Shown in pieces: positions 41,440 through 52,779 of a DNA stretch of 64,000 nt (positions within the stretch are counted from its first letter, which is position 1; each line of letters starts with the position of its first letter). The notes beneath the pieces were generated by a model. It was not told the origin of the DNA and made no database searches. It worked only from the letters and a program-made list of their open reading frames with translations. Made by a program: the position numbers and the translations under genes. The stretch is from Procambarus clarkii (Eukaryota; Arthropoda; Malacostraca; Decapoda; Cambaridae), in the NCBI RefSeq assembly GCF_040958095.1, contig NC_091172.1:25248562-25312561 (forward strand), read 5' to 3'.

Positions 41440-41610
41440 GTGTAGAGGTATAACTGTCACGTCTGTTAGTCTGAGTTATAACTCTCATGTCTGCTTGAAT
41501 CTGAGTTATAACTCTCATGTCTGCTTGAGTCTGAATTATAACTTTCATGTCTGCTTGAGTCGGAGTTATAATTGTTATGTTTGTGAAAGGTTGAGTTATA
41601 ATTGTACTAT
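41440..41610. repeat. About 31-bp degenerate tandem repeat, 5 copies
   Basis: The unit is 'gtctgagttataactctcat' followed by 'gtctgcttga'. Diverged copies. Confidence 0.7.
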
Positions 41611-41639
41611 GTCTTAATCTAATTTATAACAGAACAAAA

Positions 41640-41880
41640 CAACAATATAAGAATAAAAGAAACTGCAGAAGGTGTAGTGGTCATACGAGGCAGTTCCTAT
41701 ATATATATCCACCCAAACTCATTCATATATATGTCTGACCTGCGCTTGAAACAATCCATCGAGCCTACGTCTGTTATATGACCCGGTAATTTGTTCAATA
41801 AATCAACAATCTTATTTCCAAACCAGTATTTACCCAGGTCTTTCCTGAATCCAAACTTAACTGAATTTCAATGTAACTTT
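41640..41880 (-). mobile_element. LINE C-terminal fragment, 'KDLGxYxFxNRVV' lineage
   Basis: The + strand has 'aggcagttcctatatatata' and 'aaccagtatttacccaggtc', the complement of a KYWFGN...-type ORF2 end. Same family as 12890, 15640 and 57093. Confidence 0.6.
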
Positions 41881-42050
41881 CGTTTGAAATAATCTTGACA
41901 TAATCCAACTTACGATTACCCTTCAAAGACCATGCTTCTCTAACCTTTTTTATGAGTTTTATTTTAACGAGCCTAAGTATAGTGTTGTCTCGTAGGTTGT
42001 AACTGTCGTGTCTCGTAGTCTAACTTATGTCTCGAGAGTCTAACTTAATT

Positions 42051-42317
42051 CCTGGGGGCCAGATTCACGAAGCAATTACGCAAGTACTTACGAACGTGTA
42101 CATCTTTCCTCAATCTTTGACGGCTTTGATTACATTTATTAACAAGTTTACAAGCATGAAAACTTGCCAATCAACTGCTGTTATTGTTATAAACAGCCTC
42201 CTGGTGCTTCAGAGCTCATTAACTGTTTAATAGTTGTAAACAAAGCCGCTAAAGATTGAGAAAAGATGTACAGGTTCGTAAGTGCTTGCCTAACTCCTTC
42301 GTGAATCTGGCCCCAGG
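42051..42317. mobile_element. MITE-like element with 20-bp terminal inverted repeats
   Basis: The left end 'cctgggggccagattcacga' and right end 'tcgtgaatctggccccagg' are inverted. Inside, 'gtacatctttcctcaatctt' pairs with 'agattgagaaaagatgtaca', so most of the 267 bp folds on itself. Second copy at 57586-57851. No ORF, consistent with a non-autonomous DNA transposon. Confidence 0.85.
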
Positions 42318-42319
42318 TT

Positions 42320-42736
42320 TTGAACATATTAAAATTAAGATTATTCACACCCAAACAGTTGAGCATCTAAGCACCCGCCTCCCTCAAGGGTACTGTTGCG
42401 TGTTAAGTCATGATGGCTCAGTGGTAAAACACACTCCTCCTGTGCCTCAAAATGGAAGTGTGGTGGGGGGGATTGACTGGGCACCAATCCTTAATTCCAG
42501 GTGGGTCGTGTTTCAGGGAAAAACTAGCAGGGGTAAGGCTTACTATGGCCTATGGGAAGGGAAAAAGGGAAGTCAAAAGTCGTCGCTTTCTGCACCGCAC
42601 ATGAATAACAAAAAAGTTACAAAATTGCAGCAAGTGTCATCTCTGATATTACGGGCTATTCATGCCCGTGCTTTTCATCAATCAATTAATCCTCTCTGAT
42701 ACATTACTGAGCTGTATTGTTGTTCCTCTCTCACAG
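42320..42736. other. Upstream of BRI3-B
   Basis: No gene seen. Near 42650 there is 'attacgggctattcatgccc', shared with about 36866. It ends in an acceptor-like 'cctctctcacag', so BRI3-B probably has a non-coding first exon somewhere upstream. Confidence 0.4.
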
Positions 42737-42768
42737 GCTGTGTCCGGCGGACTCTTCCTCACACTGTC

Positions 42769-42790
42769 ATGGCTGACTACAAGCAATCAG
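42769..42790 (+). CDS. BRI3: BRI3-B first coding exon
   Basis: ATGGCTGACTAC... encodes MADYKQS plus one base; donor CAG|GTAAAC. The exon itself begins at 42737 after 'tctctcacag', so 32 bases are 5' UTR. Confidence 0.82.
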
Positions 42791-44323
42791 GTAAACTTTA
42801 AGATTATTATAATATGTTGAAGCTGTACGGTGGGATCGAACCCGCATCCCTGAACTACTCATGCCCCCCCCTACCCCACTACCTACTGGAGGAGTCCGGG
42901 GACTCGATCCCATTGTATGACTTCAATGTATTATCATAGATATATCGCTTTCTTGTGATTTCATTGTGATTTAAAGGTAGAGTTTGGCGGAGAATAAATT
43001 TTTTAAATTAAGTGAATTAATTAATTCAGTCAGGTGAGGATGCTTCTAATGTCTATTCCCTATGTATCCCATCTTGGGCACACAGAGCCTCCTCCACCAT
43101 ACAGCGGCGTCGACCAGCACGGAGGCGGCCACCATGGAGGGGGCCACCGGGGAGGGGAGGGTATGGGGTACCCCCAGCCACAGGTGGTGACCGTGCAGCC
43201 ACAGGTGGTCACACAGCCCATCATCATCATGGGCACCAGCTGCCCCGCCTGCCGGGTGAGCAGTGTAGACGCAACGTCCAGTGAGGTTGTGTGGAGAGTC
43301 AGTGTCAAGTGAGGATATCTACCTGCATGTTGTGAGGTTTGGTACCATCTACCTGCATGTTGTGCGGTTTGGTACCATCTACCTGCATGTTGTGAGGTTT
43401 GGTACCATCTACCTGCATGTTGTGCGGTTTGGTACCATCTACCTGCATGTTGTGAGGTTTGGTACCATTCACCTGCATGTTGTGAGGTTTGGTACCATCT
43501 ACCTGCATGTTGTGAGGTGTGGCAAGACCTCACCAAACACACCACCACTACCTGCATGTGGTGGTGGTGGTGGTGGTGGCGGAGGTGGTGGTGGTGGTGG
43601 TGGTGGTGGTGGCGGAGGTGGTGGTGGTGGTGGTGGTGGTGGCGGAGGTGGTGGTGGTGGTGGTGGTGGTGGCGGAGGTGGTGGTGGTGGTGGCGGAGGT
43701 GGTGGTGGTGGTGGCGGAGGTGGTGGTGGTGGTGGTGGTGGTGGTGAACGAAAAGGGGGTGGTGGTGGTGTGTTTGTTTGTCAGTGTTGTGAACTTTGGT
43801 TTCTATTTGCTGTTTATCCTTCATGTCATCTATTTGTTTACTGAGACGTTTATTTATTTCGTTTTGGAATGTCAGATTCCTGATTGATTGATGGGTTAAT
43901 GAATGAATAAATTCATGCATGGATAGTTGGATGAATGAATGGAGAAGTGAAGAAATAGATGAATAAATGAATGGATAATTAAATGGATGCATAGGTGTGT
44001 GTAGATAAACATATGTATAGGTAAAATGAGGGGGGGGGGGGGAATAAAGAGATAGTGACAAACATATGACAAGAGAAGAAGATGAATGTGTAACATGCGA
44101 TAATTAAATACATGTAATATACGCAAATATACGTAACATTAACAGCAAGAGAACACTGGAATGAATATCCCTTCCTCCGTTCCAGGCCGGGGTGCTACAG
44201 AACGAGTTCACCTGCTGCGGAATCTGCCTAGGAATCTTCTTCTTCCCCATAGGCCTCGTATGTTGCTTCCTGATGCAGGAGCGGCGCTGCTCCAACTGCA
44301 GGATGACCTACGGAGGCGCCTAG
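42769..44323 (+). CDS. BRI3: BRI3-B: brain protein I3-like, three coding exons (109 aa)
   Basis: Coding exons: 42769-42790, 43086-43255, 44186-44323. Introns are GT-AG, phases 1 and 0. The protein starts MADYKQSEPPPPYSGVDQ, passes through a Gly/His-rich stretch (HGGGHHGGGHRGGEGMGY) and a Q-P-V region (QPQVVTVQPQVV), then PIIIMGTSCPACR, AGVLQNEFTCCGICLGIFFF, PIGLVCCFLM and RRCSNCRMTY, ending at TAG 44321-44323. The PPPPY motif, CPACR and RRCSNC layout match BRI3. It shares intron positions and phases with BRI3-A. An acceptor at 42736 shows the first coding exon is preceded by at least one non-coding exon. Confidence 0.9.
43086..43255 (+). CDS. BRI3: BRI3-B exon 2: PPPPY, Gly/His-rich linker, CPACR
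   Basis: Acceptor 'ttgggcacacag', phase 1 in; donor CCGG|GTGAGC, phase 0 out. 57 residues from EPPPPYSG to CPACR. Confidence 0.9.
43312..43530. repeat. 30-bp tandem repeat, 7 copies
   Basis: The unit is 'atctacctgcatgttgtgag' + 'gtttggtacc'. It begins 56 bp after the BRI3-B exon 2 donor, within intron 2. Confidence 0.92.
43556..43746. repeat. (GGT)n with GGCGGA interruptions
   Basis: About 190 bp of GGT triplets with regularly placed GGCGGA blocks. The sense transcript of BRI3-B intron 2 is therefore extremely G-rich. Encoded poly-Gly, poly-Val and poly-Trp ORFs are artefacts. Confidence 0.95.
44186..44323 (+). CDS. BRI3: BRI3-B last exon: membrane segment and RRCxNC
   Basis: Acceptor 'ctccgttccag'. 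45 codons plus TAG. Hydrophobic TCCGICLGIFFFPIGLVCCF, then LMQERRCSNCRMTYGGA. Confidence 0.92.
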   Translation, partial: AGVLQNEFTCCGICLGIFFFPIGLVCCFLMQERRCSNCRMTYGGA

Positions 44324-45090
44324 ATCTTGTGCAAGGAGTCCCACTCGCCAGCCTTTAGATTACTGTTAAAAAGATATTCTTCTGAAGCCCTTAAAGTTCT
44401 TTCTCCTTAGAGAATGTCCTTCATCAGCCCCTTGACCTCCTATTGGATATTCTTCGGCAGCCCTTAGCCCTTTACACAATGTTCTTCGCAGCTCTTAGGC
44501 CTACAGAATGATCTTCGACAGCGCTTACATAACCTTACTTCAGGTTCTCCATAGACATGCATGATGTTCTTCGGCAAACCTTAGACCTACAAAATGTTCT
44601 TAGGATCACACAGAGATACACGATGTTCTTAAGCAACCCACAGACCTAAAACTGTTCTTCAGGACCCAATAGAGATACATAATGTTCTTCAGCAACCCAC
44701 AGACCTAGAAAATGTTTTTCAGGATCCCAAAGAGATACACGATGTTCTTCAGCAACCCACAGACCTACGAAATGTTCTTCAGGATTCATTAGAGATACAC
44801 GATGTTCTTCAGCAACTTACAGACCTACAAAATGGATGTACTTGGGTCGCCTCTAGACCTCGTAGATTATCTGTCGAAAATCCCTTGGAGGTCTTGCCGA
44901 AGCAAGAGGAAATTCCTGTTTGTTCCAAGTTGTGGATCGGGCCAATGTGATTATAATTTCCTCAGCCTTTTTTTGCTAAGTTATTAATTAACGCTGTTAT
45001 TGTTAGTGGCTTTGTAAGAACGTAAGAACACTACTGCTATGTTCTCTCACAAACCCACTGTACCATCTTGTATATAAATAAATCAGTAAA
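44324..45090 (+). other. BRI3-B 3' region with degenerate ~63-bp repeats
   Basis: Between 44500 and 44830, about five diverged units share 'gatgttcttcagcaacccac' and 'agacctacaaaatgttcttc'. A possible poly(A) signal is 'aataaatc' near 45078; if used, the 3' UTR would be about 750 bases and would include the repeats. Confidence 0.45.
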
Positions 45091-45243
45091 TGCTGGAATA
45101 TTCAGAATCATATACTGTGTACTTCACAAAAGGGTTTCATTAATTCTAATAAAGTGCATTTAACTCCATTTAAATGTAAAGAGATCCCTATACAGAGGTT
45201 TCTCTTGCCTGTTTTCGATCCTCCTATAAGACGTAGAGGGATA

Positions 45244-46090
45244 TTCTGTGACTAACAGTGCTCTGCAGTTCTTATATAACCCATCACAATGTATGTCTGA
45301 AGTAGCTTGTAATGTTATATGGAATGTAATTTTTGCCAATGATAATAACTATTGTATAAAATTTGTGTGGATCCCATCCCATGTTGGAGTTGGAAAACAT
45401 GACTTTGTAGATCGATTGGCCAATGAGGCTTGCAGGAAAGAAAACATTGATTATGACTTTGGACTATCTAATGCAATTATTAGAAACATACAAATAAAAG
45501 AAATTAATTCAGATTTAGAAGAACTAAGAAATGCCCAGAGACCTGAAAGCTGCAGTATTAAAAGTTATGACAAGTTCTGTAATAATAGGTATTTGTATGG
45601 TCAGCACAGTAATCGGACCAGACAATGTGATGTAGTCATTGCGCGAATTCGCCTTGGCTATAGACACATCTGGCAGGTTAGTGAGGCTGAGCCACTACCA
45701 GAATATTCAGATTGTAAACTCTGTGATAAACCTTTAATGCATTCACTAGAACACTATATTGATGAATGTGAAACCGTAAAGGACTTTAGACCTCCTGGCC
45801 TCTTGTACCACCAACTGTGTAACTATTTTATTGACTCAGGTGTTCTGGACGACATCCTAACAATTTATCCAAAATTTGCTTGTCTAGTTTAAAGAATGAA
45901 GAACAATTTTATTTATATTACTTCTAAGCTGCATCACTTATGAACCCATCCCTGCCCTTGTGTGGCAGTGCACAGTAGAAAGTTGTTTTCACATATCCAT
46001 ACATTAAAACATTGATTGTAACCCATGATATATATGTGCTTCAGCCTACAGTTTAGACCTATTGTCTTATGTATGACCCTCTGTCCTGCG
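45244..46090 (+). mobile_element. RNase-H LINE 3' part, longest intact reading frame
   Basis: An open frame to 45892 encodes KFVWIPSHVGVGKHDFVDRL ANEACR (RNase H end), then RQCDVVIARIRLGYRHIWQV, CKLCDKPLMHSLEHYIDEC (C-C-H-C knuckle-like) and ending KFACLV. 5'-truncated in the RNase H domain, but this frame has no stop, so it is younger than the copies at 2150, 6935, 39060 and 54445. It is followed by a 3' UTR to about 46090. Confidence 0.85.
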
Positions 46091-46980
46091 TGACAGTGAA
46101 TACCAGCATTATCCTCACTTTAATAAGACTTAATCGAAATCCTCAGATTAGGCAAAACTGTAACTAATTTTTGTCAAGAAAGATATTAATAATAATAGTC
46201 CTAGAAGATACGTTTTTTTCCGGCTGCCAATTATATAATTTTCCAGCAGCGTGTAGTTCTTCACATGCGTCTCACACTTTCCTCCGAGCTAAGTGTCCCT
46301 TCCGTAGCTGTTAACATGCGGGAGGTGAAGGTCGGAGGGAGTGGAGAGAGCCTTCAACGCCTCTATCCTGACCTCATCTGGCCAGAAGGATGCACAGGCG
46401 ACGGCTCAACCCCCCAACCAGCACTCGCAGTGACCCCCCCAACCAGCGACGGAAGGCAGCGGACCCCACCCCATGTGTAAATGGTGCTTCTGTCTGCCCC
46501 ATGGACGTGTCTACAGGTACCTTCATACCAGATGATGACACCTACCTCCTGCACTCTTCATGGTGGGTTTAATATATATCCACTAAGTACTTGTGCAACA
46601 GGAACCGTGGCTGTGTTGACAACACTGTGCGAGTGTACTTAGCAATTACCAGTTATATAGAGCGAGGGAAATGGTCATGTGTAGTCTGCAGAGACTGAAC
46701 GACTAGGAAAGCACAACACAAACTGATCCAATTAGGTAGTTATCTGGCCACTGAGTACATTCAACTTAGTGGTGGTTTAATGATATTGTGTGACTCCAAA
46801 AGGGCTTTTTAAATAACTCATTCGGTTTGCTTCAAGTATGGATTTGTTATTCATTATTTACTGAGTTGTAATACAGTGGATGTTCTCAGATATAAGTAAA
46901 TAAATGGGAATTGGACTTTGTTTATGATCCTTTGTGTCTTTGTAGACCTGATTTAAGAAGGAATATTGTTTTCCACTTAT
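46091..46980. other. Unassigned between LINE and minisatellite
   Basis: About 46138-46195 ('cctcagattaggcaaa...') resembles 57290-57350. No supported exon was seen. Confidence 0.4.
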
Positions 46981-48571
46981 TATGCACCCCATACCCATCC
47001 TGTGGGTGATAGTGGACCCCATACCCATCCTGTGGGTGATAGTGGACCCCATACCCATCCTGTGGGTGATAGTGGACCCCCATACCCATCCTGTGGGTGA
47101 TAGTGGACTCCATACCCATCCTGTGGGTGATAGTGGACCCCCATACACATCCTGTGGGTGATAGTGGACTCCATACCCATCCTGTGGCTCATAGTGGACC
47201 CCATACCCATCCTGTGGGTGATAGTGAACCCCATACCCATCCTGTGGGTGGAAGTGGACCCCATACCCATCCTGTGGGTGATAGTGGGCCCCATAACCAT
47301 CCTGTGGGTGGAAGTGGACCCCATACACATCCTGTGGGTGATAGTGGACCCCATACCCATGTTGTGTGGTAATAGTGGACCCCATATCCATCCTGTGGGT
47401 GATAGTGGACCCCATACCCATCCTGTGGGTAATATTGGACCCCATACCCATCCTGTGGGTGGTAGTAAACCCCATACCCATCCTGTGGGTGGTAGTAAAC
47501 CCCATACCCATCCTGTGGGTGATAGTGCACCCCCATATCCATCCTGTGGGTGATAGTGGACCCCATACCCATCCTATGGGTGGTAGTGGACCCCATTCCC
47601 ATACTGTTGGTAATAGTGAACCCCATACCCATCCTGTGGGTGGTAGTGAACCCCATACCCATCCTGTGGGTGGTAGTGAACCCCATACCCATCCTGTGGG
47701 TGGTAGTGAACCCCATACCCATCCTGTGGGTGGTAGTAAACCCCATACCCATCCTGTGGGTGATAGTGCACCCCCATATCCATCCTGTGGGTGATAGTGG
47801 ACTCCATACCCATCCTGTGGGTGGTAGTGAACCCCATACCCATCCTGTGGGTGATAGTGGACCCCATACCCATCCTGTGGCTGATAGTGGACCCCATACC
47901 CATCCTGTGGGTGATAAGGACCCCATACCTATCCTTTGGGTGGTAGTGGACCCCATACCTATCCTGTGAGCGATAGTGAAGCCCATACCCATCCTGTGGG
48001 TGGTAGTGGACCCCATACCCATCCTGTGAGCGGTAGTGGACCCCTTACCCATCCTATGAGTAGTAGTGGACCCCATACCCATCCTGTGGGTGATAGTGGA
48101 CTCCATATCCATCCTGTGGGTGATAGTGGACTCCATACCCATCCTGTGGGTGGTAGTGGACCCCATACCTATCCTGTGGGTGGCAGTGGACCCCATACCC
48201 ATCCTGTGGGTGATAGTGGACACCATACCCATCCTATGGGTGGTAGTGGACACCATACCCATCCTATGAGTAGTAGTGGACCCCATACCCATCCTATGAG
48301 TAGTAGTGGACCCCATACCCATCCTATGAGTAGTAGTGGACCCCATACCCATCCTGTGAGCGGTAGTGGAACCCCATACCCATCCTGTGAGTAGTAATGT
48401 ACCCCATACCCATCCTGTGAGCGGTAGTGCACCCCATACCCATCCTGTGAGCGTTAGTGGACCCCATACCCATCCTGTGAGCGTTAGTGGACCCCATACC
48501 CATCCTGTGAGCGGTAGTGGACCCCATACCCATCCTGTGAGCGGTAGTGGACCCCATACCCATCCTGTGGG
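46981..48571 (-). repeat. 30-bp minisatellite, about 53 copies, orientation 1
   Basis: The unit is 'cccatacccatcctgtgggt' + 'gatagtggac'. Variants with 'gtgggtg' dominate the left, and 'gtgagcg/atgagta' forms increase to the right. All long ORFs on both strands are artefacts of the multiple-of-3 period. Confidence 0.95.
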
Positions 48572-48770
48572 AGAACAAACCACCACATGACGCCACCAGA
48601 GAAGAGCCAAACACCACAATGTGAAGCAACAGAAGTCGATAGTTATCTATCGATTGTTATCTATCGTGAAGATAACCCACATTTATCGTCACGTGTCTCC
48701 ACGCAATCAAGGATTTCACACATCGTTATTGCGTCATCTTGTAGCTGATTACTAGCGCCCCCATTATGCC

Positions 48771-49058
48771 ACCCAGCTCCCTATTACGCTATCCAGACCC
48801 ATATTACACATCACAGCTCCCTATTACGCTATCCAGACCCATATTACACATCACAGCTCCCTATTACGCTATCCAGACCCATATTACACATCACAGCTCC
48901 CTATTACGCTATCCAGACCCATATTACACATCACAGCTCCCTATTATGCTATCCAGACCCATATTACACATCACAGCTCCCTATTATGCTATCCAGACCC
49001 ATATTACACATCACAGCTCCCTATTATGCTATCCAGACCCATATTACACATCACAGCT
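48771..49058. repeat. 40-bp minisatellite, about 7 copies
   Basis: The unit is 'ccctattacgctatccagac' + 'ccatattacacatcacagct'. It sits between two opposed 30-bp arrays, with degenerate related sequence to about 49280. Confidence 0.9.
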
Positions 49059-49282
49059 CCCTATTGCGTCAACCATTTTCCCATCATGTCATCCATCGCC
49101 CCATTATATGCCACTCAGGTCCCCCATTGCGCCACCCACATCCCTATTACGCCTCCCAGCTTCCCATTACACCAACCAGCTCCCCATTGTCCCCATTACA
49201 CCCATTACAACAGTGTCCTATTACGCCACCCAATTTCCCATTACGACACTCTTCACTCCCATTCCGACATCTGGTTCTGACA

Positions 49283-50095
49283 TATGGGGTCCACTACTAC
49301 TCACAAGATGGGTATGGGGTTCACTACTACTCACAAGATGGGTATGAGGTCCACTACTACTCACAAGATGGGTATGGGGTCCACTACTACTCACAAGATG
49401 GGTATGGGGTCCACTACTACTCACAAGATGGGTATGGGGTCCACTACTACTCACAAGATGAATATGGGGTCCACTACTACTCATAAAATGGGTATGGGGT
49501 TCACTACCGTTCACAGGATGAGCATGGGGTCCATTACCGTTCACAGGATGAGTGTGGGGTCCACTACTACTCACAGGATGGGTATCGGGTCCACTACCGC
49601 TCACAGGATGGGTATGGGGGTCCACTAATACTCACAGGATGGGTATGGGGTTCACTATCGCTCACAGGCTGGGTATGGGGTCCACTACTACTCACAGGAT
49701 GGGTATGGGGTCCACTACCGCTCAAGGATGGGTATGGGGTCCACTACCGCTCACAGGATGAGCATGGGGTCCACTACCGCTCACAGGATGAGCATGGGGT
49801 CCACTACTACTCACAGGATGGATATGGGGTCCACTAACGCTCACAGGATGGGTATGGGGTCCACTACCGCTCACAGGATGGGTATGGGGCCAACTACCGC
49901 TCACATGATTTGTATGGGGTTCACTACCGCTCATAGGATGGGTATGGGGTCCACTACCGCTCACAGGATGGGTATGGGGTCCATTACCGCTCAGAGGATG
50001 GGTATGGGGTCCACTACCGCTCACAGGATGGGTATGGGATCCACTACCGCTCACAGGATGGGTATGGGGTTCACTATCGCTCACAGGATAGGCAT
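49283..50095 (+). repeat. 30-bp minisatellite, about 27 copies, orientation 2
   Basis: The unit is 'tactcacaagatgggtatgg' + 'ggtccactac', the reverse complement of the 46981-48571 unit. Left half mostly 'ctactactcacaag', right half mostly 'ctaccgctcacagg'. Confidence 0.95.
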
Positions 50096-50287
50096 GGCGG
50101 GTTCTGTGGGAAATTTTACCAACTATATCAGTATTATTACCTAAGAAATCATTAGTTCTAAATCATATCAATATTTTTACATCAGAATCACATCTGAATT
50201 ATTATTCTTGTGTTATACATTACATCAAATCCTACATGACAATGCCCGAATGGAGATATCCCTAGATACTCAAGGAGTTCCTGAATA

Positions 50288-50288
<1 letters not shown>

Positions 50289-50351
<63 letters not shown>
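50289..50351. repeat. (TA)n microsatellite
   Basis: About 60 bp of TA directly upstream of the element at 50394. Confidence 0.93.
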
Positions 50352-50393
50352 CACACTCTGCTATATATCACACTATATATCTGCTATATATAT

Positions 50394-51800
50394 ATGTCCT
50401 ATATAGAGGACAGCACACTCCTAGGTGCTCCTCTTGGAAGGAATGCCATCGACGGGGTCCTTGGTAAGAAGATCACTGACCTGAAGAGGATGAACGAGAG
50501 GATTGAAGACATCGATGCTCATGATGCACTTTACCTCATCACCAGATTCTTGTCCCTTCCCAGGCTGACCTACTTTCTAAGATGTTCGCCATCTTTCAAC
50601 AATATTAAATTAGAGAAGTATGACAGCTTGCTGAAATCAACACTAGAAAAAACCCTCAATCTTTCCCTCAGCGACTCACAGCGGAAACAGGCCTCCCTTC
50701 CTGTCAGACTCGGGGGCCTTGGCGTGCGCACAGCAACACAAATTGCTGTGCCAGCGTTTCTGTCCTCTTCAGTGGGGTCTGACAACTTGGTGAAGGAAAT
50801 CCTACCTGAGCACCTAGTTCAACAGGCTGGGGTACATGATCCCAGCTTCACAGACTGCACAACCAAATGGGTCTCTCTCGCAGGACCAGCACCCCAACCA
50901 CCGCCTTCTGAAGCCCATAAGCAATCCAGCTGGGATCGCCCCATTGCCGACCAAGAAGCTGCGACAACACCTCATGACACTGCCCGACTTAGAGCTGTAG
51001 CAGCTCCCCATGCAGGTGATTTCCTATTAGCAACCCCAATGTCAGCAACCGCTCGTCTCACACCGAAGGCCCTCCGAATTGCCGTGGCTCTTCGCCTCGC
51101 TGTCTCAATCTACACCGAATACAGGTGTATTTGCGGCGAAGCAGAGGCCGACAGGTACGGATGATAAGGCCTTCTCTGCCAAAGGACAGGAGGATGGCAT
51201 GCAAGACACGGTGAGGTCAATGACATTATTAAGGGAAGCCTTACCACAGCCGGTTGTCCAGCAGAGAGAGAGCCCCGTTACCTAATGTCCCGCAACTCTG
51301 ATGAGCCTGTCGGTCGCCCAGACGGAATCACGGTGAACCCCTGGAAGAATGGTAGACAGTTGGTGTGGGACTACACTTGCGTTTCAACTTTAGCCAATAC
51401 CTATGTTGACTTCAGTGCTACACAAGCAGGAGGAGCTGCCAATCACTGGGAAGCGGCCAAGTCACGTAAATACAGAGACCTTGAGCACCACTACAATTTT
51501 GTCCCCATTGCCTCAGAGACACTTGGTGCCTGGGGTAAAAGTGCTGCTAGCTTTTTGAAGGAGTTGGTGTCTAAGCTAATCGAAACAACTAGAGACCCCA
51601 GAGCTGCCAGTTTTCTCTTTCAGCGCCTTAGTGTGGCAATCCAGAGAGGAAATGCTCACTGCATCCATGGTTCCTGCCCGCCATCTGAGGAGCTGGAGGA
51701 GCTATTCAACTTGTGACAAGCAGCCTTGTACCGTGCATGTAATCAATATTGTAACTTTTTTGTGTAATGACATTTTCAAATAAAGTTAGATAAATATACA
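50394..51800 (+). mobile_element. Retroelement C-terminal part with putative restriction-like endonuclease, one frameshift
   Basis: Frame 1 (to 51163) encodes LLGAPLGRNAIDGVLGKKI, HDALYLITRFLSLPRLTYFL and RLGGLGVRTATQIAVPAFL, a region seen after the RT core in RLE-type non-LTR elements, then YRCICGEAEADRYG. Frame 2 (about 51166-51716) encodes GLLCQRTGGWHARHGEVNDI, PVGRPDGITVNPWKNGRQLV, WDYTCV. Together C-x-C...G-x-x-C...R-H followed by RPD...VWDYT resembles a CCHC plus PD-D restriction-like endonuclease (R2-type). A frameshift at about 51160-51166 separates the two. The 3' end has 'caaataaag' at 51778. The clade assignment is inference. Confidence 0.65.
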
Positions 51801-51952
51801 CACATACCAAAAGAATAGGGGTGGTAGGAGAAGAAAATATCAAAGTGTTCAGTGAGGATCCACAAGGTCTTCTCTGAGTACTCTTTATTTTCTTCTCCGA
51901 GGCTATGGGTCCATACACTTACACCAGAGGTGGTACCCCTTCTAGGTTAAAA

Positions 51953-51954
<2 letters not shown>

Positions 51955-52034
<80 letters not shown>

Positions 52035-52063
52035 ATATATATATATATTTTATATATATATTT

Positions 52064-52096
<33 letters not shown>

Positions 52097-52098
52097 AC
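51955..52098. repeat. (TA)n then (GT)n microsatellite
   Basis: About 120 bp TA with 'ttttatat' interruptions, then (GT)9. Confidence 0.93.
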
Positions 52099-52613
52099 AT
52101 ATAAAGAAAAATGCCTAATACTTTTATCTAAATACGAGTGTAGAGCGGTTCACGACGTCAGGCCGCCTCCGTCACATCAGCTATCCTAGCAACTGCTACT
52201 AGAATCCTCTATAGCAACGGTATGACATCAATAAATACAGAGCCTATCTCCACAAGAGAGATCATACAGTCTGGCAACTAATCAGATAAGGCCTCTGTTC
52301 TCAAATTTTTGGGATTAAGTTGTTTTAAGAGTGTTGTAGAGTGTAAAGTGGCCAATGCATGCTTCATAACAGTACCTTAATATGTCCATAGAAATTGTTA
52401 AACGTTAAATCGTGGGGCAACGACCTATTTTTCAGTAAGTTTGATTTAATCTTCCAGTAACTGAATCTTTTACTAACTGAATCTTTACAGTGACTGAAAG
52501 ATTCAGTGACTGAATCTCAGTAATTTCATGCTGGAATTTACTCAATGCCTGAATCTTTTTCACATAAATGTGAATATATCTGTATACATAATTAATCTTA
52601 TACATCAAGTTAA

Positions 52614-52760
52614 CATGAACAAATCCACAAGGGTCGTGATGAGGGTTCGAACTTACGCCCGGGATGATCCCAGACACTGTCTTAGTCGACTAGGTCACGA
52701 CATGGTAAAAAAAATTGCAACTGGAAATTCCACAGACTTCACACGGGTCCTGCAGCCTCT
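52614..52760 (+). repeat. 'aacaaatccacaagggccgt' family copy
   Basis: 'tgaacaaatccacaagggtc', 'gagggttcgaacttacgc', 'gatcccagacactgtc', 'aggtcacgacatggtaaaaa'. Same layout as 20820-20950. Confidence 0.7.
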
Positions 52761-52779
52761 CCGAGACACAAACCAGGGT

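Noticed and set aside
43060-44061. 333-aa minus-strand ORF with poly-His
   Set aside because: Antisense of the (GGT)n tract and 30-bp repeat in BRI3-B intron 2. The real exons are on the + strand.
46858-48629. Long ORFs on both strands (up to 476 aa) with GSTTTHRMGM-type repeats
   Set aside because: The 30-bp tandem repeat keeps every frame open. The same holds for 49283-50095.
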